Assembly (NCBI GenBank): GCA_025345505.1
Contig: JANVCC010000050.1
Location: 781,202-845,201 of the forward strand
Length of the DNA: 64,000 nt
Direction: 5' to 3'
Origin: Todiramphus chloris collaris
Taxonomy: Eukaryota > Chordata > Aves > Coraciiformes > Alcedinidae
The stretch's first letter is position 1; every line of letters starts with the position of its first letter. Below, piece after piece: positions 34,501 to 43,230 of the stretch. Both the position numbers and the translations under genes were made by a program. The notes below the pieces were generated by a model. It did no database searches, was not told the origin of the DNA, and was given only the letters and a program-made list of their open reading frames with translations.

Positions 34501-37119
34501 TCTCCCCATTCCTCTGACTCCTTCCCCCACCCGCCAGTGGCGAGAGGGACCCCACAGCAGCTCCTGGGTCTGTCTTTGAGTCCCCCCAGGCCAGACACAC
34601 AACCTCCCTGCCAACTCAGCTGGAGTTACAGCAGGACCAGCTCCACACCTCCAGGGAGGACCCTACAGCCTCCTTCTGGCACCTGCCCAGCCTGCAGTGA
34701 TCCTACCACCCCGAGCTGCCCGGGCCCCGTCCCTTCCCAGCACAGCCTGATCCATGGACTGGCAGAACACGAGGCAGCGGGTAAAGCCCTCCTGGCCGAA
34801 TCCAGCCCCGCTGGCTGCACCCAAACTGCGAGCGGGGTCCCCAGCGGTTGGGGAGCTGGCTGTGGGGGTCATGCCAGAGGAGCAGGCTTGGCGCTGGGAA
34901 ATGCGCACTCTGCGGTGCCGGGGAGGGCGGGAAGGACCACGGATCAAAGGCGACTTGTGCTGCCCGTTGGGTGCCTCTCGCACCATCTTTCCACCCAAGT
35001 TTCCCCATCCATAACTGCCTCTGGATTCACCCTGTGCTGTGAAACGCCAACATGCAGCACGGTGCCACCCGGGCTTCCAGCCCACGTTTGGCTCCGTGTT
35101 CTAATAACCCCGGACCCTCCGGCGCGTCACCGTGCCCCGTGGTTCCATTAAGCCTCGAAATCAAATTATGCTTGGTGCTCCATTATAGCTCCAGACCCTA
35201 AACTGGGAAAGCTGGGCCAGGTAGCCCTGCAGCCCGCCCTGCAATGCCCATCAACCAGTAACCACCACTTAACGGGAGCAAACCACCGAGCGCCAGACCC
35301 AGATCCGCATTTTCACCCCAGATGCCCTGTGCTCACACCAGCCTGGCTCCGCTCACGGTGATCAGAGGGAGGAGTTGCTGTTGCCTGGGGATTTCTTCCT
35401 GATGAATTTATGGAGACAAAAACTACGGGGGGAGGCTGTGTGAGGACAGCCGGGTCCCAGCCCGCCAGAGCCTGCGACGCTCACGTCGTCACATCCAATT
35501 AAGTCTAACGTAAACACGGCATGAAACGCAAATCCCGTCCGAGGGGGACGAGAGGGGGGCACCTTTCGCAACAAGGTGTTGAACCCCTGGTTAAATTTCC
35601 CCGTCGTCCTCTCGCCGGGTGGTCCAGGGGGCAAAAAGCCTAAGAGCTAAGGGCTCGATTCCAGTGGGGAGACCACAGCTCTTTCCAGAGGGAGCTGCGG
35701 AGCGGCTGGGAGCAGACCCCCGTCCGACCTAACGACAGAGGACAGGCACAGAAGGAAGCTGGCACTGCCGCTTCACCCCGGTGACGGCGGCAAGAAGGGC
35801 GAGGGGTTTAACTCCCGCTAAGTGAATCCTCTTGTGTGTCCAGCGCCGGGAAAATGTCTCCCAGCCGGAGCTGTCTGGGAAGCGGCAGTCGGAGCCGAGG
35901 CACCAACCCAGCCTGGGCTCCTCTGGTGCCCACCCGGGGGGAAGAGGAGCCCCTGGGAAGCCTCCTCAGCTCCGCTGGGGATGGAGGGCGATGGGGACAG
36001 GGCTGGGGCTGCTCGGCCTGCGCTTTTCATATGCAAAGGGAGGAAGGGGGGGATGGGAAAGGAAAACGAAACCGATCCTACCTCCTTCTCCGAGATGTAA
36101 AGCTGATCTCCCTTCAAAACCACATAACGGTTTTTCCAGATTTCCCTAAAAATGCCTTTCCCGCAGAATTTCCGCACCCAGCCGACCTTCTCTGGCTGCA
36201 CAGATTGCTGATTTCCATCCTGTTGCCCCTAACACAAAGAGAGAGGGAAGAAAATGGGGGAAAAACCGGGATTATTCTGGGTTTTACACTCCTCTTCTTC
36301 CCCCCTCCCTCTTTGCCCAAGTTTCGCCTCCCCTCCCTCCGGCCCCTCTCCTCCGAAGCCGGGACCGAGGTGCTTTGCTCGATTCACTCCACAGAGATTT
36401 TCCTGCTGCAGACATGAAGCGACAACAATAATACCGAGAGGACGATGCAAAAATCGCAGGCAGGGTTTCACCCCGGGCATTATGTAAGGCAGGCTGCTCT
36501 GTCACAGCCGCCCGGGAGGCTGTCGGGGGCAATTTAAACGCCCCGGTTTTTTCCCTGCGGTAGAAAAAAAAAAAAGGGTGCATTTTTGAGCCCCTCATCG
36601 AGGACCGATCCTGGAGGCGAGCGCTACGCGTGGGTTTCCATGTCAGATTTCTTCCGAGGCGGGGATGGGGTCTCTGGGCGCAGCAGACGGTGCGGAGCGG
36701 GCGCAGGGCGACGGATGGATGGTGTGGCCCAGCTGGGTGGCTGCTGGCCGGGGGGAAGGGAAGGAAGGCGACGGGGAAGGGAAGGCGATGGGGAAGGGAA
36801 GGCGATGGGGAAGGGAAGGCACCCGCCGTACCCTGCTCGCTCCATGCCGGGCGGCAAATAGCGGCTCCCGGCCACGCTGAGGGACGGGAGAGGTGCTGGG
36901 CAGCGGGAGAGGAGGAGAGACGGGCGCTGGGTTTGGATCTGCTTGGCGTTGGGTGGGTTTGGCTTTTTTTCTCCAGACAAGGGCGGAGGGAGCAGAGGCG
37001 AAGCAAAGAGAGGAGCCCCCCCTTCCCCAAACCCCCCCGGGAGCCTCCCCCAGCCCCTCGGGCCCCCGAGAAGAACCCGTAACACTCACCCTTTTTGCAG
37101 AATTATTTTTTTTCATCAT
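21644..37119 (-). CDS. PLEKHO1: PLEKHO1 (CKIP-1), PH domain adaptor; complete, six coding exons
   Basis: The spliced product is 429 residues (10+49+47+35+34+254), close to the human protein (about 409). Exons join at 37119-37090, 36228-36082, 26845-26705, 25146-25042, 23433-23332 and 22408-21644, all phase 0 with GT-AG introns. Seen: an N-terminal PH domain at about residues 21-133 (starting [11 protein letters not shown], with the conserved Trp at residue 123 in the last helix, ESWINALNS); a capping-protein-interaction motif at about 150-166 ([10 protein letters not shown], six residues, then P); an acidic middle; and a C-terminal heptad/leucine-zipper segment ending YRKSMM. Known of the family: CKIP-1 binds CK2 alpha, CapZ and Smurf1, goes to the plasma membrane through its PH domain, and restrains bone formation. 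The longer length here comes partly from a Ser/Thr tract near residues 348-366. Identity is very secure; the gene lies downstream of VPS45 on the same strand, as in human. Confidence 0.97.
22434..22549. repeat. (GGCACA)n hexamer array with assembly gap
   Basis: Perfect hexamers at 22434-22492 and 22503-22549 flank ten Ns at 22493-22502. The gap size is a placeholder, so the true array is probably longer. Confidence 0.95.
22565..23030 (-). mobile_element. CR1 LINE copy in PLEKHO1 intron 5
   Basis: It reads from the 3' end (ATCACAGAATGGTCTGGGTTGG) back through the GCAGGGGAAGGAATTGTTCC block to the CCAGCCTCCTGCTCCAGC block. Confidence 0.9.
23332..23433 (-). CDS. PLEKHO1: PLEKHO1 coding exon 5, capping-protein-interaction motif
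   Basis: 34 codons from [15 protein letters not shown] to GHLMAV. The acceptor is CCCTTCAG and the donor is GTG then GTAGGT. The CPI pattern (L-x-H-x-T-x-x-R-x-K, six residues, P) is fully present; in mammals this segment binds CapZ. Confidence 0.94.
23434..25041 (-). other. PLEKHO1 intron 4
   Basis: 1608 bases. A two-copy direct repeat of about 26 bp lies at about 24126-24177 (GCTCACGCTGGCCTCACC type). Nothing else is recognisable. Confidence 0.85.
25042..25146 (-). CDS. PLEKHO1: PLEKHO1 coding exon 4, C-terminal helix of PH domain
   Basis: 35 codons, [18 protein letters not shown] through NRILDE, with the invariant PH-domain Trp. The acceptor is TCTTTTGCAG and the donor is GAG then GTGAGC. 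The exon has no usable internal ATG, so it is not visible as an open frame on its own. Confidence 0.95.
25147..26704 (-). other. PLEKHO1 intron 3
   Basis: 1558 bases between exon 3 and exon 4. A CR1 fragment occupies about 26390-26625. Open frames across 25.2-26.2 kb are GC-rich chance frames on both strands with no recognisable protein. Confidence 0.85.
26390..26625 (-). mobile_element. CR1 LINE copy in PLEKHO1 intron 3
   Basis: ACAGAACCCCAGCATGG...GGGTTGGGAGGGACC, then the CCCTGCTCCCCCCAGCAGGG segment shared with the copy at 58.2 kb. Confidence 0.85.
26705..26845 (-). CDS. PLEKHO1: PLEKHO1 coding exon 3, middle of PH domain
   Basis: 47 codons, from [13 protein letters not shown] to QPGNT. 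The acceptor is TTTTGCAG and the donor is ACG then GTACGC. It contains the basic run [13 protein letters not shown] typical of this family. It is separated from exon 2 by the longest intron of the gene (9.2 kb). Confidence 0.95.
27042..27092. repeat. 16-bp tandem repeat, three copies
   Basis: GGGCAGCACTGGCACT repeated three times, with the first copy carrying two substitutions. Confidence 0.9.
27700..27875 (-). mobile_element. CR1 LINE fragment
   Basis: It shares the CAGAGCCCCGGGCAACCTCC...GGATGGGGCAGCCACCACC segment with the copies at 34.1, 41.6 and 47.9 kb. Confidence 0.85.
29937..30016 (+). mobile_element. CR1 LINE 3' tail
   Basis: GGTTGGACTCAATGATCTTA...GGTCTTTTCCAACCTAAACC...GATTCTGTGGTTCTA. 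Confidence 0.9.
30385..30640 (+). mobile_element. CR1 LINE copy
   Basis: It runs from AGGAACCGGGCTCAAGCTGC to CATTCTATGATTCTATTC, including the GAACAATTCCTTCCCCTGCA block. Confidence 0.9.
33875..34330 (+). mobile_element. CR1 LINE copy
   Basis: Second subfamily: TTCAGCCTGCAGAGGAGACC, GGAGAAATTGTTGGTGCTGA, GTTGCCCGGGGCTCTGAGCA, ending near AGTCTATGACTCTGAT. Confidence 0.88.
36082..36228 (-). CDS. PLEKHO1: PLEKHO1 coding exon 2, first half of PH domain
   Basis: 49 codons. The acceptor is TTTGTGTTAG before GGGCAACAG; the donor is GAG then GTAGGA. It encodes a Gln-rich linker, then the first PH beta strands with the basic patch (KFCGKG..., KNRYVVLKG) expected to contact phosphoinositides. Confidence 0.95.
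36229..37089 (-). other. PLEKHO1 intron 1
   Basis: 861 bases, GTGAGT...TTAG. It holds a poly(A) run at about 36563-36575 and a GGGGAAGGGAAGGCGAT-type tandem repeat (17 bp, about four imperfect copies) at about 36750-36820. No other gene is seen. Confidence 0.85.
37090..37119 (-). CDS. PLEKHO1: PLEKHO1 coding exon 1 ([10 protein letters not shown])
   Basis: Ten codons starting at the double ATG and ending AAAAGG before GTGAGT. The peptide equals the start of mammalian PLEKHO1 as I know it, which fixes the start codon. The following intron (36229-37089) is 861 bases. Confidence 0.93.
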
Positions 37120-37280
37120 TCCTTGGTGTGCTGCGCCGGAGGGAGATTTGGGGAAGGGGGGGATTCAAGAGGGGCTCCCGGCGGCCTCCTCTTGGGGAGA
37201 GCGTGGCTGGGAAATACACAGGGTCCCTCCTCTTCCTCCCTCCCTGGCTTCACCCTTTGTAGCTCACAGCAGCTCTCTAG

Positions 37281-37367
37281 TTACACGCAGAGCAGCCCGC
37301 CTCTGTAACACATCCTTCGCCGCGCAGACACAGCATCCCCCCCCCCAGCCGCCACCACCACCACCAT
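37281..37367 (-). CDS. Possible upstream ORF in PLEKHO1 5' UTR (28 codons)
   Basis: An ATG at 37367 opens a 28-codon frame (MVVVVAAGGG..., ending CYRGGLLCV) that stops at 37281, about 160 bases before the PLEKHO1 start. A second ATG lies inside it in the same frame. It is a real uORF only if transcription starts upstream of 37367, which I infer but cannot show. Confidence 0.3.
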   Translation of the reverse strand: MVVVVAAGGGDAVSARRRMCYRGGLLCV

Positions 37368-39092
37368 CACTGAGCTCTCGTGGGCTTGCACTGGGCTGGC
37401 CTGGGCTCCCGAGCTCCATCTATAGCCGTGCGCCTGTGACGTCTGGAGTTCACAAGAAGGGGCGAATCGCAGCCCACGAGGGTTTTTCTTCTTTGTTTCT
37501 GACTCACTGCTGATGTGAGTGGCTGGGTCTGTGTGTGTGTAGGTCGGGGTCAGCGGCGGGGTGGGGGGCACCGGGGAGCGGGCAGCGCGTTGTCCGATGT
37601 CTCCCCGTGTCCGAGCCCGGCTGTGTCACAGGTCACTGCGAAACTTCCTGCCAGACGGAAAGTGGCCGGGTGGCACCAGAGGGGTTTCTGCCAAGAAAGC
37701 GGCTGAGGTGAGAGCGTCAAGAGAAGCTCCCTGCAGGGAGGAGCGGGGAGAGAGTCCTCGGGGGGAGAGGAGGAGAAGGGATCACCCCCCAGCACCGAGC
37801 AAGGGCTGGCACTGCAGAAAGACAGTGACATCCAGAGCAGAGCTTCCCAGAGACGAGGAGATACGAGGCTGCCTAAAAAAATACCCCTTTTCTGCTCATT
37901 TGGTCTCTCTCCTGCATGTCCCAGAACTGTCTGAGCGTGGGACTGGGCTGAGTTTCCAAGAGAGATGTGTAAAAAAACAGAGAAAAACAGAGACAAGTAG
38001 AATTCTGTTCAGAACTAGATAGATAAAGGAAGAAATCAAATCATTGATCAACCGATCATCGCTTTACAGCGTAAACTGCCCGTCGGATCCCTCGCCCGGC
38101 GCACACCTGGGCTGCTGGTCCCAGCTTCCAGCACTCTGGAATTCACGCGTCGAGAATACTGATGATGCTCTGGGGCTGCAAACATCGTTTAAATCATAAG
38201 ATCCTGGAAGTGCAAGCAGCGGTGGAACGCTTGGGTCAGAGCATTCCCAGGTTTTGTGAGTCAGGGGATGGAGGGTTCGTCCCTTTTTCGAGCGCTGGCA
38301 TTTCCGTAGCACTCGCCCAGTCGTGTCGGGAGCTGCAGGATGCCCTGGGCACCTGGGACAGTGCAGTGAGTTACCGACAGAAACAAACCCACCCTCTCAG
38401 ATGCTCGGAGCAGGAATTGCCTCTTCCTCCCATGCCTGTGCAGCCCTGTACTGCGAGGGGCCCAGGATGGGGTGCTGCCATCGCCGTGCCTCAGTTTCCC
38501 CTTTGGGTTAGGTGGGTTCTGCAGCTTCTTCCTGCAGCATGGGGGAGAACCGTGCGATGACACGTGTCAGCGAGGGCTGCAGGGCCCACCCGTGACACTT
38601 CCCCTGCACAGCGGGGTTCGGGCACCTGGGCAAAGCTGGAGGAGGGACAGAGATGAGTCACAAAGTTGACTCCCTGAAGCCACCGGTGCTGTTTGTGGGT
38701 CTCTCACCTCACGGTGGATTGTCCCAGTTTATTTAATAACATTTTGCTTCCCAACTGGACTTGTTATTCTTCACGTCCTGTTTTCGGTAGCCAGGTCCTA
38801 CGGAGCACCCCAGAGGTGGCTGGAGGCCAATGCCAGATGGCCCGATGCTGGTGGCAGCAGGAGAGCTTTGTCATGCCCTTTGAATCCAGGCTGCTGCTGC
38901 TCAGGGCTCACTCCCTTCCCACGTGGCCTCTGGACAGCCCGGCACTCTCGGTTCCCTGCCCTTCTCACCGGTCGAACTCCGAGACTCTGAGTACGCTTTG
39001 TCTTGGGATTGTGTGCAGGGCTTAACCGGGGGGTTTACGTGCTGAAAGATTTACCACTTGGTGCCTCACAGCCACTGAAATCCCATTCGAGA

Positions 39093-39190
39093 GTCTGTAT
39101 CATAAAATCACAGGCTGGTTTGGGTGGGACCTTCAAAGCTCATCTCATCCAACCCCCTGCAGTCGGGCTGATGCTGCTGCTCTGCTCTGT
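39093..39190 (-). mobile_element. CR1 LINE fragment
   Basis: ATAAAATCACAGGCTGGTTT...TCATCCAACCCCCTGCAG, the reverse complement of a CR1 end, abutting an oppositely oriented CR1. Confidence 0.8.
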
Positions 39191-39191
39191 G

Positions 39192-39630
39192 TGACCAGAG
39201 CAGGAGGCTGGTGAGGAGCGGCTGAGGGCCCTGGGCTTGTCCAGCCTGGAGAGAAGGAGGCTCAGGGGAGCCCTTCTGGCTCTGACAGCTCCCTGGAATT
39301 CAGGAGCTTGGAGCCAGGGGGTTGGGCTCTGCTCCCAAGGGACAAGAGGAACCGGGCTCAAGCTGCCCCAGGGGAGGCTGAGGTTGGAGCTGAGGAACAA
39401 TTCCTTCCCCTGCAGGGCTGTCCAGGGCTGTCCCAGGCTGCCCAGGGCAGGGGGGGAGTCCCCGTGCCCCCTGGAGGGGTTTCCCAGCCCCCCGGGGAGC
39501 TGTGGTTCTGAGGGACAGGGGGCAGGGGTGCCAAGGGACAGGGGCAGGGGTGCTGAGGGGCAGGGGGCAGGGGTGCCCGGGCAGCGCTGGGGGAACACTG
39601 GGACTCGGGCTCCAAAGCCTCTGCCAGCTC
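39192..39630 (+). mobile_element. CR1 LINE copy with expanded internal repeat
   Basis: It starts GTGACCAGAGCAGGAGGCTG and includes CAGCCTGGAGAGAAGGAGGC and the GAACAATTCCTTCCC block. The GGGACAGGGGGCAGGGGTGC unit is present three times (39509-39576). Confidence 0.9.
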
Positions 39631-41016
39631 CAGCGACTCAGCGGGGTGATGATTCTGTTTGGTGTTCTGGCTTTGGCTGCCTGTCCAGGGACATCTCGCA
39701 GAGATCAAAGGAAAGGGCACTGGGTCACTCCTGGTTTCTTCTGATCCAAACAAACTCTGGTTTGGTGGTTTCCAGTAGACAGCCCTTCCCCTCCCCCAGC
39801 AGCAGGTAATCAATTTATCCTGACAGTGTAAAAGGGGCTTTGACAAAGCAATAAAAAGCGTCCGATGTCGTAAATCCCTGTGGCTGTTGTAAGCCTGTTC
39901 TCGTCCCGCGGCTCCTTGCTGCCCGGGGACATCCCCTTCTCACAGGGGACACAAGGCTGAGGAAAGGCGATGGCCACGCAGTGCTGGGGGTGGCCAGGGG
40001 CGTCTGTGGCCACCTCTGGGCCACGTCCTCCATCTCCACACACGCCAATGGCCCTTTGCACGGCTCACCCTGCAGAGCCGGGCTCTCGGTGCCCCACAAA
40101 CGGCCGTCGCTGTCCGTGATGCCTCGTGCCAGGGAAGCACAGCGGATACAGCGCCCGTCCCCACGTCCCGGGGAGGGGGAACTCGGCTCCGGTCGAAACC
40201 TCGGGCTGGGTTGGAAAGCGCCCAGGGTGTAGCTGGTGGAAGGACCCCGCGGGCAGCGCTCCCGCAGTGACTCAGGTTTGTAAGGGATGTGACTGGTGAC
40301 TCAGACCTGGGAACACCGACAGTTTGTATGGAAGGGAGATAGGAGGGAGCGCAGCTCCAGTTTCCGTGCTTGAATCAGGCTGTCACACTCCCAGCAGTGG
40401 AGCTGACCCCCGGACGTGGCTCACGCTGGCTTCACTGGGCTGGGGACGCTGTCTGGAGGGATGGGGGTGGCCACGGGCTCCCCGAGCCCCGGTTGCACCA
40501 GTGCAGCCCGTGCCGCTGTCCATGCGGCTGTTGCAGCCCCTGCGCCCCAGCCCGGCCCCTCCTGGCTCCAGCGAGCCCGGCTGCCTGTCCTTTGCACGGT
40601 CACCACTGGGATATGGCCCCGCGCCCACGGACGCCAACGGCCCCAGTGAAATCAGAGGACCTCACGTACTGGAAGAGCTAATGGAAGAATTCCATCTTTT
40701 ATTAGCTGATAATTAACTCGGCCTGTAGTTTAACAGCCTCTGCACGGGTCATATTCTGGGGTGATTTGTTTTCCTGGTTTGTATTTTCAGTAGCCGTGTA
40801 TTTTTTATCGTGCTTGCAGGACGGATCAGAAGCACTTAACAAGCAACGCTGCAGGAAAAAGCAATTTGTGTCCCAGAGCTGGGAGCAGCCACCCGGCTGG
40901 TCACGGGACAGACGGACGTGGGAATGGTTAGATTTTAGTGACATAAACGGTGGCGGCTGCTGCTTTGGTACCTTCTCATGGTAGCTCTGGAGAGTCCAGG
41001 TCGGGGCGTGATTTTC

Positions 41017-41064
41017 TTATCAGGGTGCTGTGTTATCAGGGTGCTGTGTTATCAGGGTGCTGTG
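41017..41064. repeat. 16-bp tandem repeat, three perfect copies
   Basis: TTATCAGGGTGCTGTG three times without a mismatch. Confidence 0.95.
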
Positions 41065-41324
41065 TGTTCTTAGCGTGCCACGGCAGTGCCAAGCGGTGTC
41101 GGACCCGGTGCTCGGTGCTGTATGTTGGGTGCAGCTCAAGCATTCCCAACGGCCCCTGCCCTACTCCTGGATTCCTCCCTGCTCTGCCAACCTGCCCAGA
41201 GCCTCCACTCTCTGCCTTGTGTTGCTGTGGTCTGATAAGCTGGTTCCACAAAGGTTCTCTGTGTCACTCTGCGAGGGAAAAGGGCTTCGAGTTTGGGGAC
41301 AGGAAAGATGTGGACCTGTTGGAG

Positions 41325-41745
41325 CGGGGCCTGAGGAGCCCCAGCGATGCTGGGAGGGCTGGAACCCCTCTGCTGGGAGGGCTGGGGGGGTTCAGCCTGC
41401 AGAGGAGAGGGCTCCGGGGAGACCTTCTGGGAGCCTTTGGGTGCTTGGGGATGGAGTTTTGGGCAGGGGCTGTTGGGACGGGCCAAGGGGTGATGGGTTT
41501 GAGCTCCAAGAGGGGGATTCAGAGCAGAGAGAAGGGAGAAATTGTTGGTGCTGGGGGTGGGCAGAGCCTGGCCCAGGCTGCCCCGAGAGGTGGTGGCTGC
41601 CCCATCCCTGGCACCATTGCAGGGGAGGTTGCCCGGGGCTCTGAGCCCCCTGCTCCATCTGCAGATGGCCCTGCTCCCTGCAGGGGGTTGGACCCAAAGG
41701 TCCCTCCCCACCCAGCCCAGGCCATGACTCTGTGATTCCAGGATC
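41325..41745 (+). mobile_element. CR1 LINE copy
   Basis: Same subfamily as the copy at 33.9 kb. It ends ATGACTCTGTGATTCCAGGA. Confidence 0.9.
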
Positions 41746-42931
41746 TTGCAGCGGGGAAGGCAGGAGGGTCCCCGTGGGAGTGTGGGTGGGGAGTGCGGGT
41801 GCAGGAACGCTGCTCCGTGCCCCTGCTGCTGTCAGGCACTGGCGCAGGGGAGAAGCTGGAGCCCTGGGCGGGCGCTGGGTTCCTGTGGACCTTCCACTCC
41901 CAGCCGACCACCTTCCCATCGAAGGGAGCGGCGAACAAGGGGCTCGCAGGGAACTGCTTTGAATTTGGTTACACAAAACTCCCATTGTGTTTGAAAGAGG
42001 GAGGAGGGTGTAAGAGGGAGGGAAAGGACCTTGAAAATGTGGGCAAAATGAAAAGAGAACCTCTTTCCAAAGTTGTGTTTCCGTCCTCCCCCTGAGTGCC
42101 CTCAAACATCCGCTTTGCTCCCTTCAGACCTGAGGCTGCAGTTTTGCTCCCCTATGATGTGTTGATTCACAATAAACAGTTACCAAAATATCTTCTTGCT
42201 GCAAAAGCAGATCGACAAACACTCGGTTTATTTGTGTATTTAACAGCACCACATCCCCCCACACAATGCAATTTTGCCTCTGGATATCAAGTGTGAAACT
42301 GCTGCTTAGAAGATGAATTGAGTTTAATTAGGACATGTGTTTGTCTCTGAAGATAATGAAAGAGCTGTTATCTGGCAGAGGGGGCTGCTCGGTGGGAGAC
42401 CCACCCCTCGGAAGGACCAGGCCGGGGGACATCCCGAGCCCCCTGCCTCAGCTCTGCTCTCCACTGGGGGCTGGGGGCTCAGGTAGCAGCAGGATCTGGG
42501 TCGCCTGCTGGAGAGGGACTCGCTCAAGGCTCTGCCCCGTTCCCAACACTTCACATTCGCTGTGTGGGGCAGGGAGAGGGTGGGGAAGATGGGGGAGAGG
42601 GAGAGGGGCTCAACAGGGATGGAATTCTCAGCAGGTCAGGCCTGTCTGTGTCCTGATGAAGTATCTTAAACCCTACAGGGACTTCCAGGAGGGAAGAACC
42701 AGATTTGGAGCTGGAGCTGAAGCTGGAAGCTGGCCCAGGACCTGCAGGAGGAGAACTTGGACCTTCCCAGAGTTTGAGCCAAGCTCATCTGGAGGTCAGG
42801 TTTGCTTAGGCTAGAAATGGGCCACTGGGAACTTGGGGTGAAGGGAGAGCTTGAAGCTGAGCTAAGACAACAAGGATGAGTTAACCTGGGTTGGTCAGTG
42901 GAAGGGCCAGGCATGAACTCGACATCTCCAG

Positions 42932-43230
42932 AGTCACAGAATTACTGAGGCTGGACAAGAGCTCTGAGATCAGCAAGTCCAGCCTGTGACCCAGCACGGC
43001 CACATCGGCCAGACCACGGCACTCAGTGCCACATCCAGCCCATCCAAACCCGGCCCGGGACGGTGACTCCAGCACCTCCCTGGGCAGCCCAGTCCAATGG
43101 CTGATACATTCCTGTGTCAGAGACACAGCCCAGAGCTCTGGCCGCGCCTGGCAAAGGATTTCCCATGTGAAACGAGGAGATCCTGGAGACGAGGCACCTG
43201 CGCACCAGCCTGACACCAGCAGCACGTTGG
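42932..43230 (-). mobile_element. CR1 LINE copy, diverged
   Basis: AGAGTCACAGAATTACTGAG, CACGGCACTCAGTGCCACAT and CCTCCCTGGGCAGCCCAGTC are reverse-complement CR1 landmarks. Confidence 0.85.

Larger units (their letters stand above)
26846..36081 (-). other. PLEKHO1 intron 2, 9.2 kb, with CR1 copies
   Basis: Bounded by GTAGGA at 36081 and TTTTGCAG at 26846. Contents: a 16-bp tandem repeat at 27042-27092, CR1 fragments at about 27700-27875, 29937-30016, 30385-30640 and 33875-34330, and a CpG-dense block at 30901-31140. The remainder, including 28.0-29.9 kb, 31.2-33.8 kb and 34.4-36.0 kb, is unique-looking sequence in which I see no exon. Confidence 0.8.
36480..37620 (-). promoter_or_regulatory. 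CpG-rich 5' end of PLEKHO1
   Basis: GC-rich, CpG-bearing sequence surrounds coding exon 1 and the start of intron 1. On the minus strand, a TATA-like CTATAGA lies at 37425-37419 and a CRE-like GACGTCA at 37443-37437. If the TATA-like box is real, the start site would be near 37390, giving a 5' UTR of roughly 270 bases. The promoter assignment is by position; the individual motifs are weak evidence. Confidence 0.45.

Noticed and set aside
33404-34517. Overlapping 230-240 codon frames
   Set aside because: Driven by CR1 sequence at 33875-34330.
35620-35680. tRNA-like stretch with GGCTCGATTCC
   Set aside because: The B-box resemblance is partial and no acceptor stem, A box or cloverleaf can be drawn.
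40950-41735. 261-codon plus-strand frame
   Set aside because: Most of it is a CR1 copy; the same peptide stretches recur at 33.8 kb and 48 kb.
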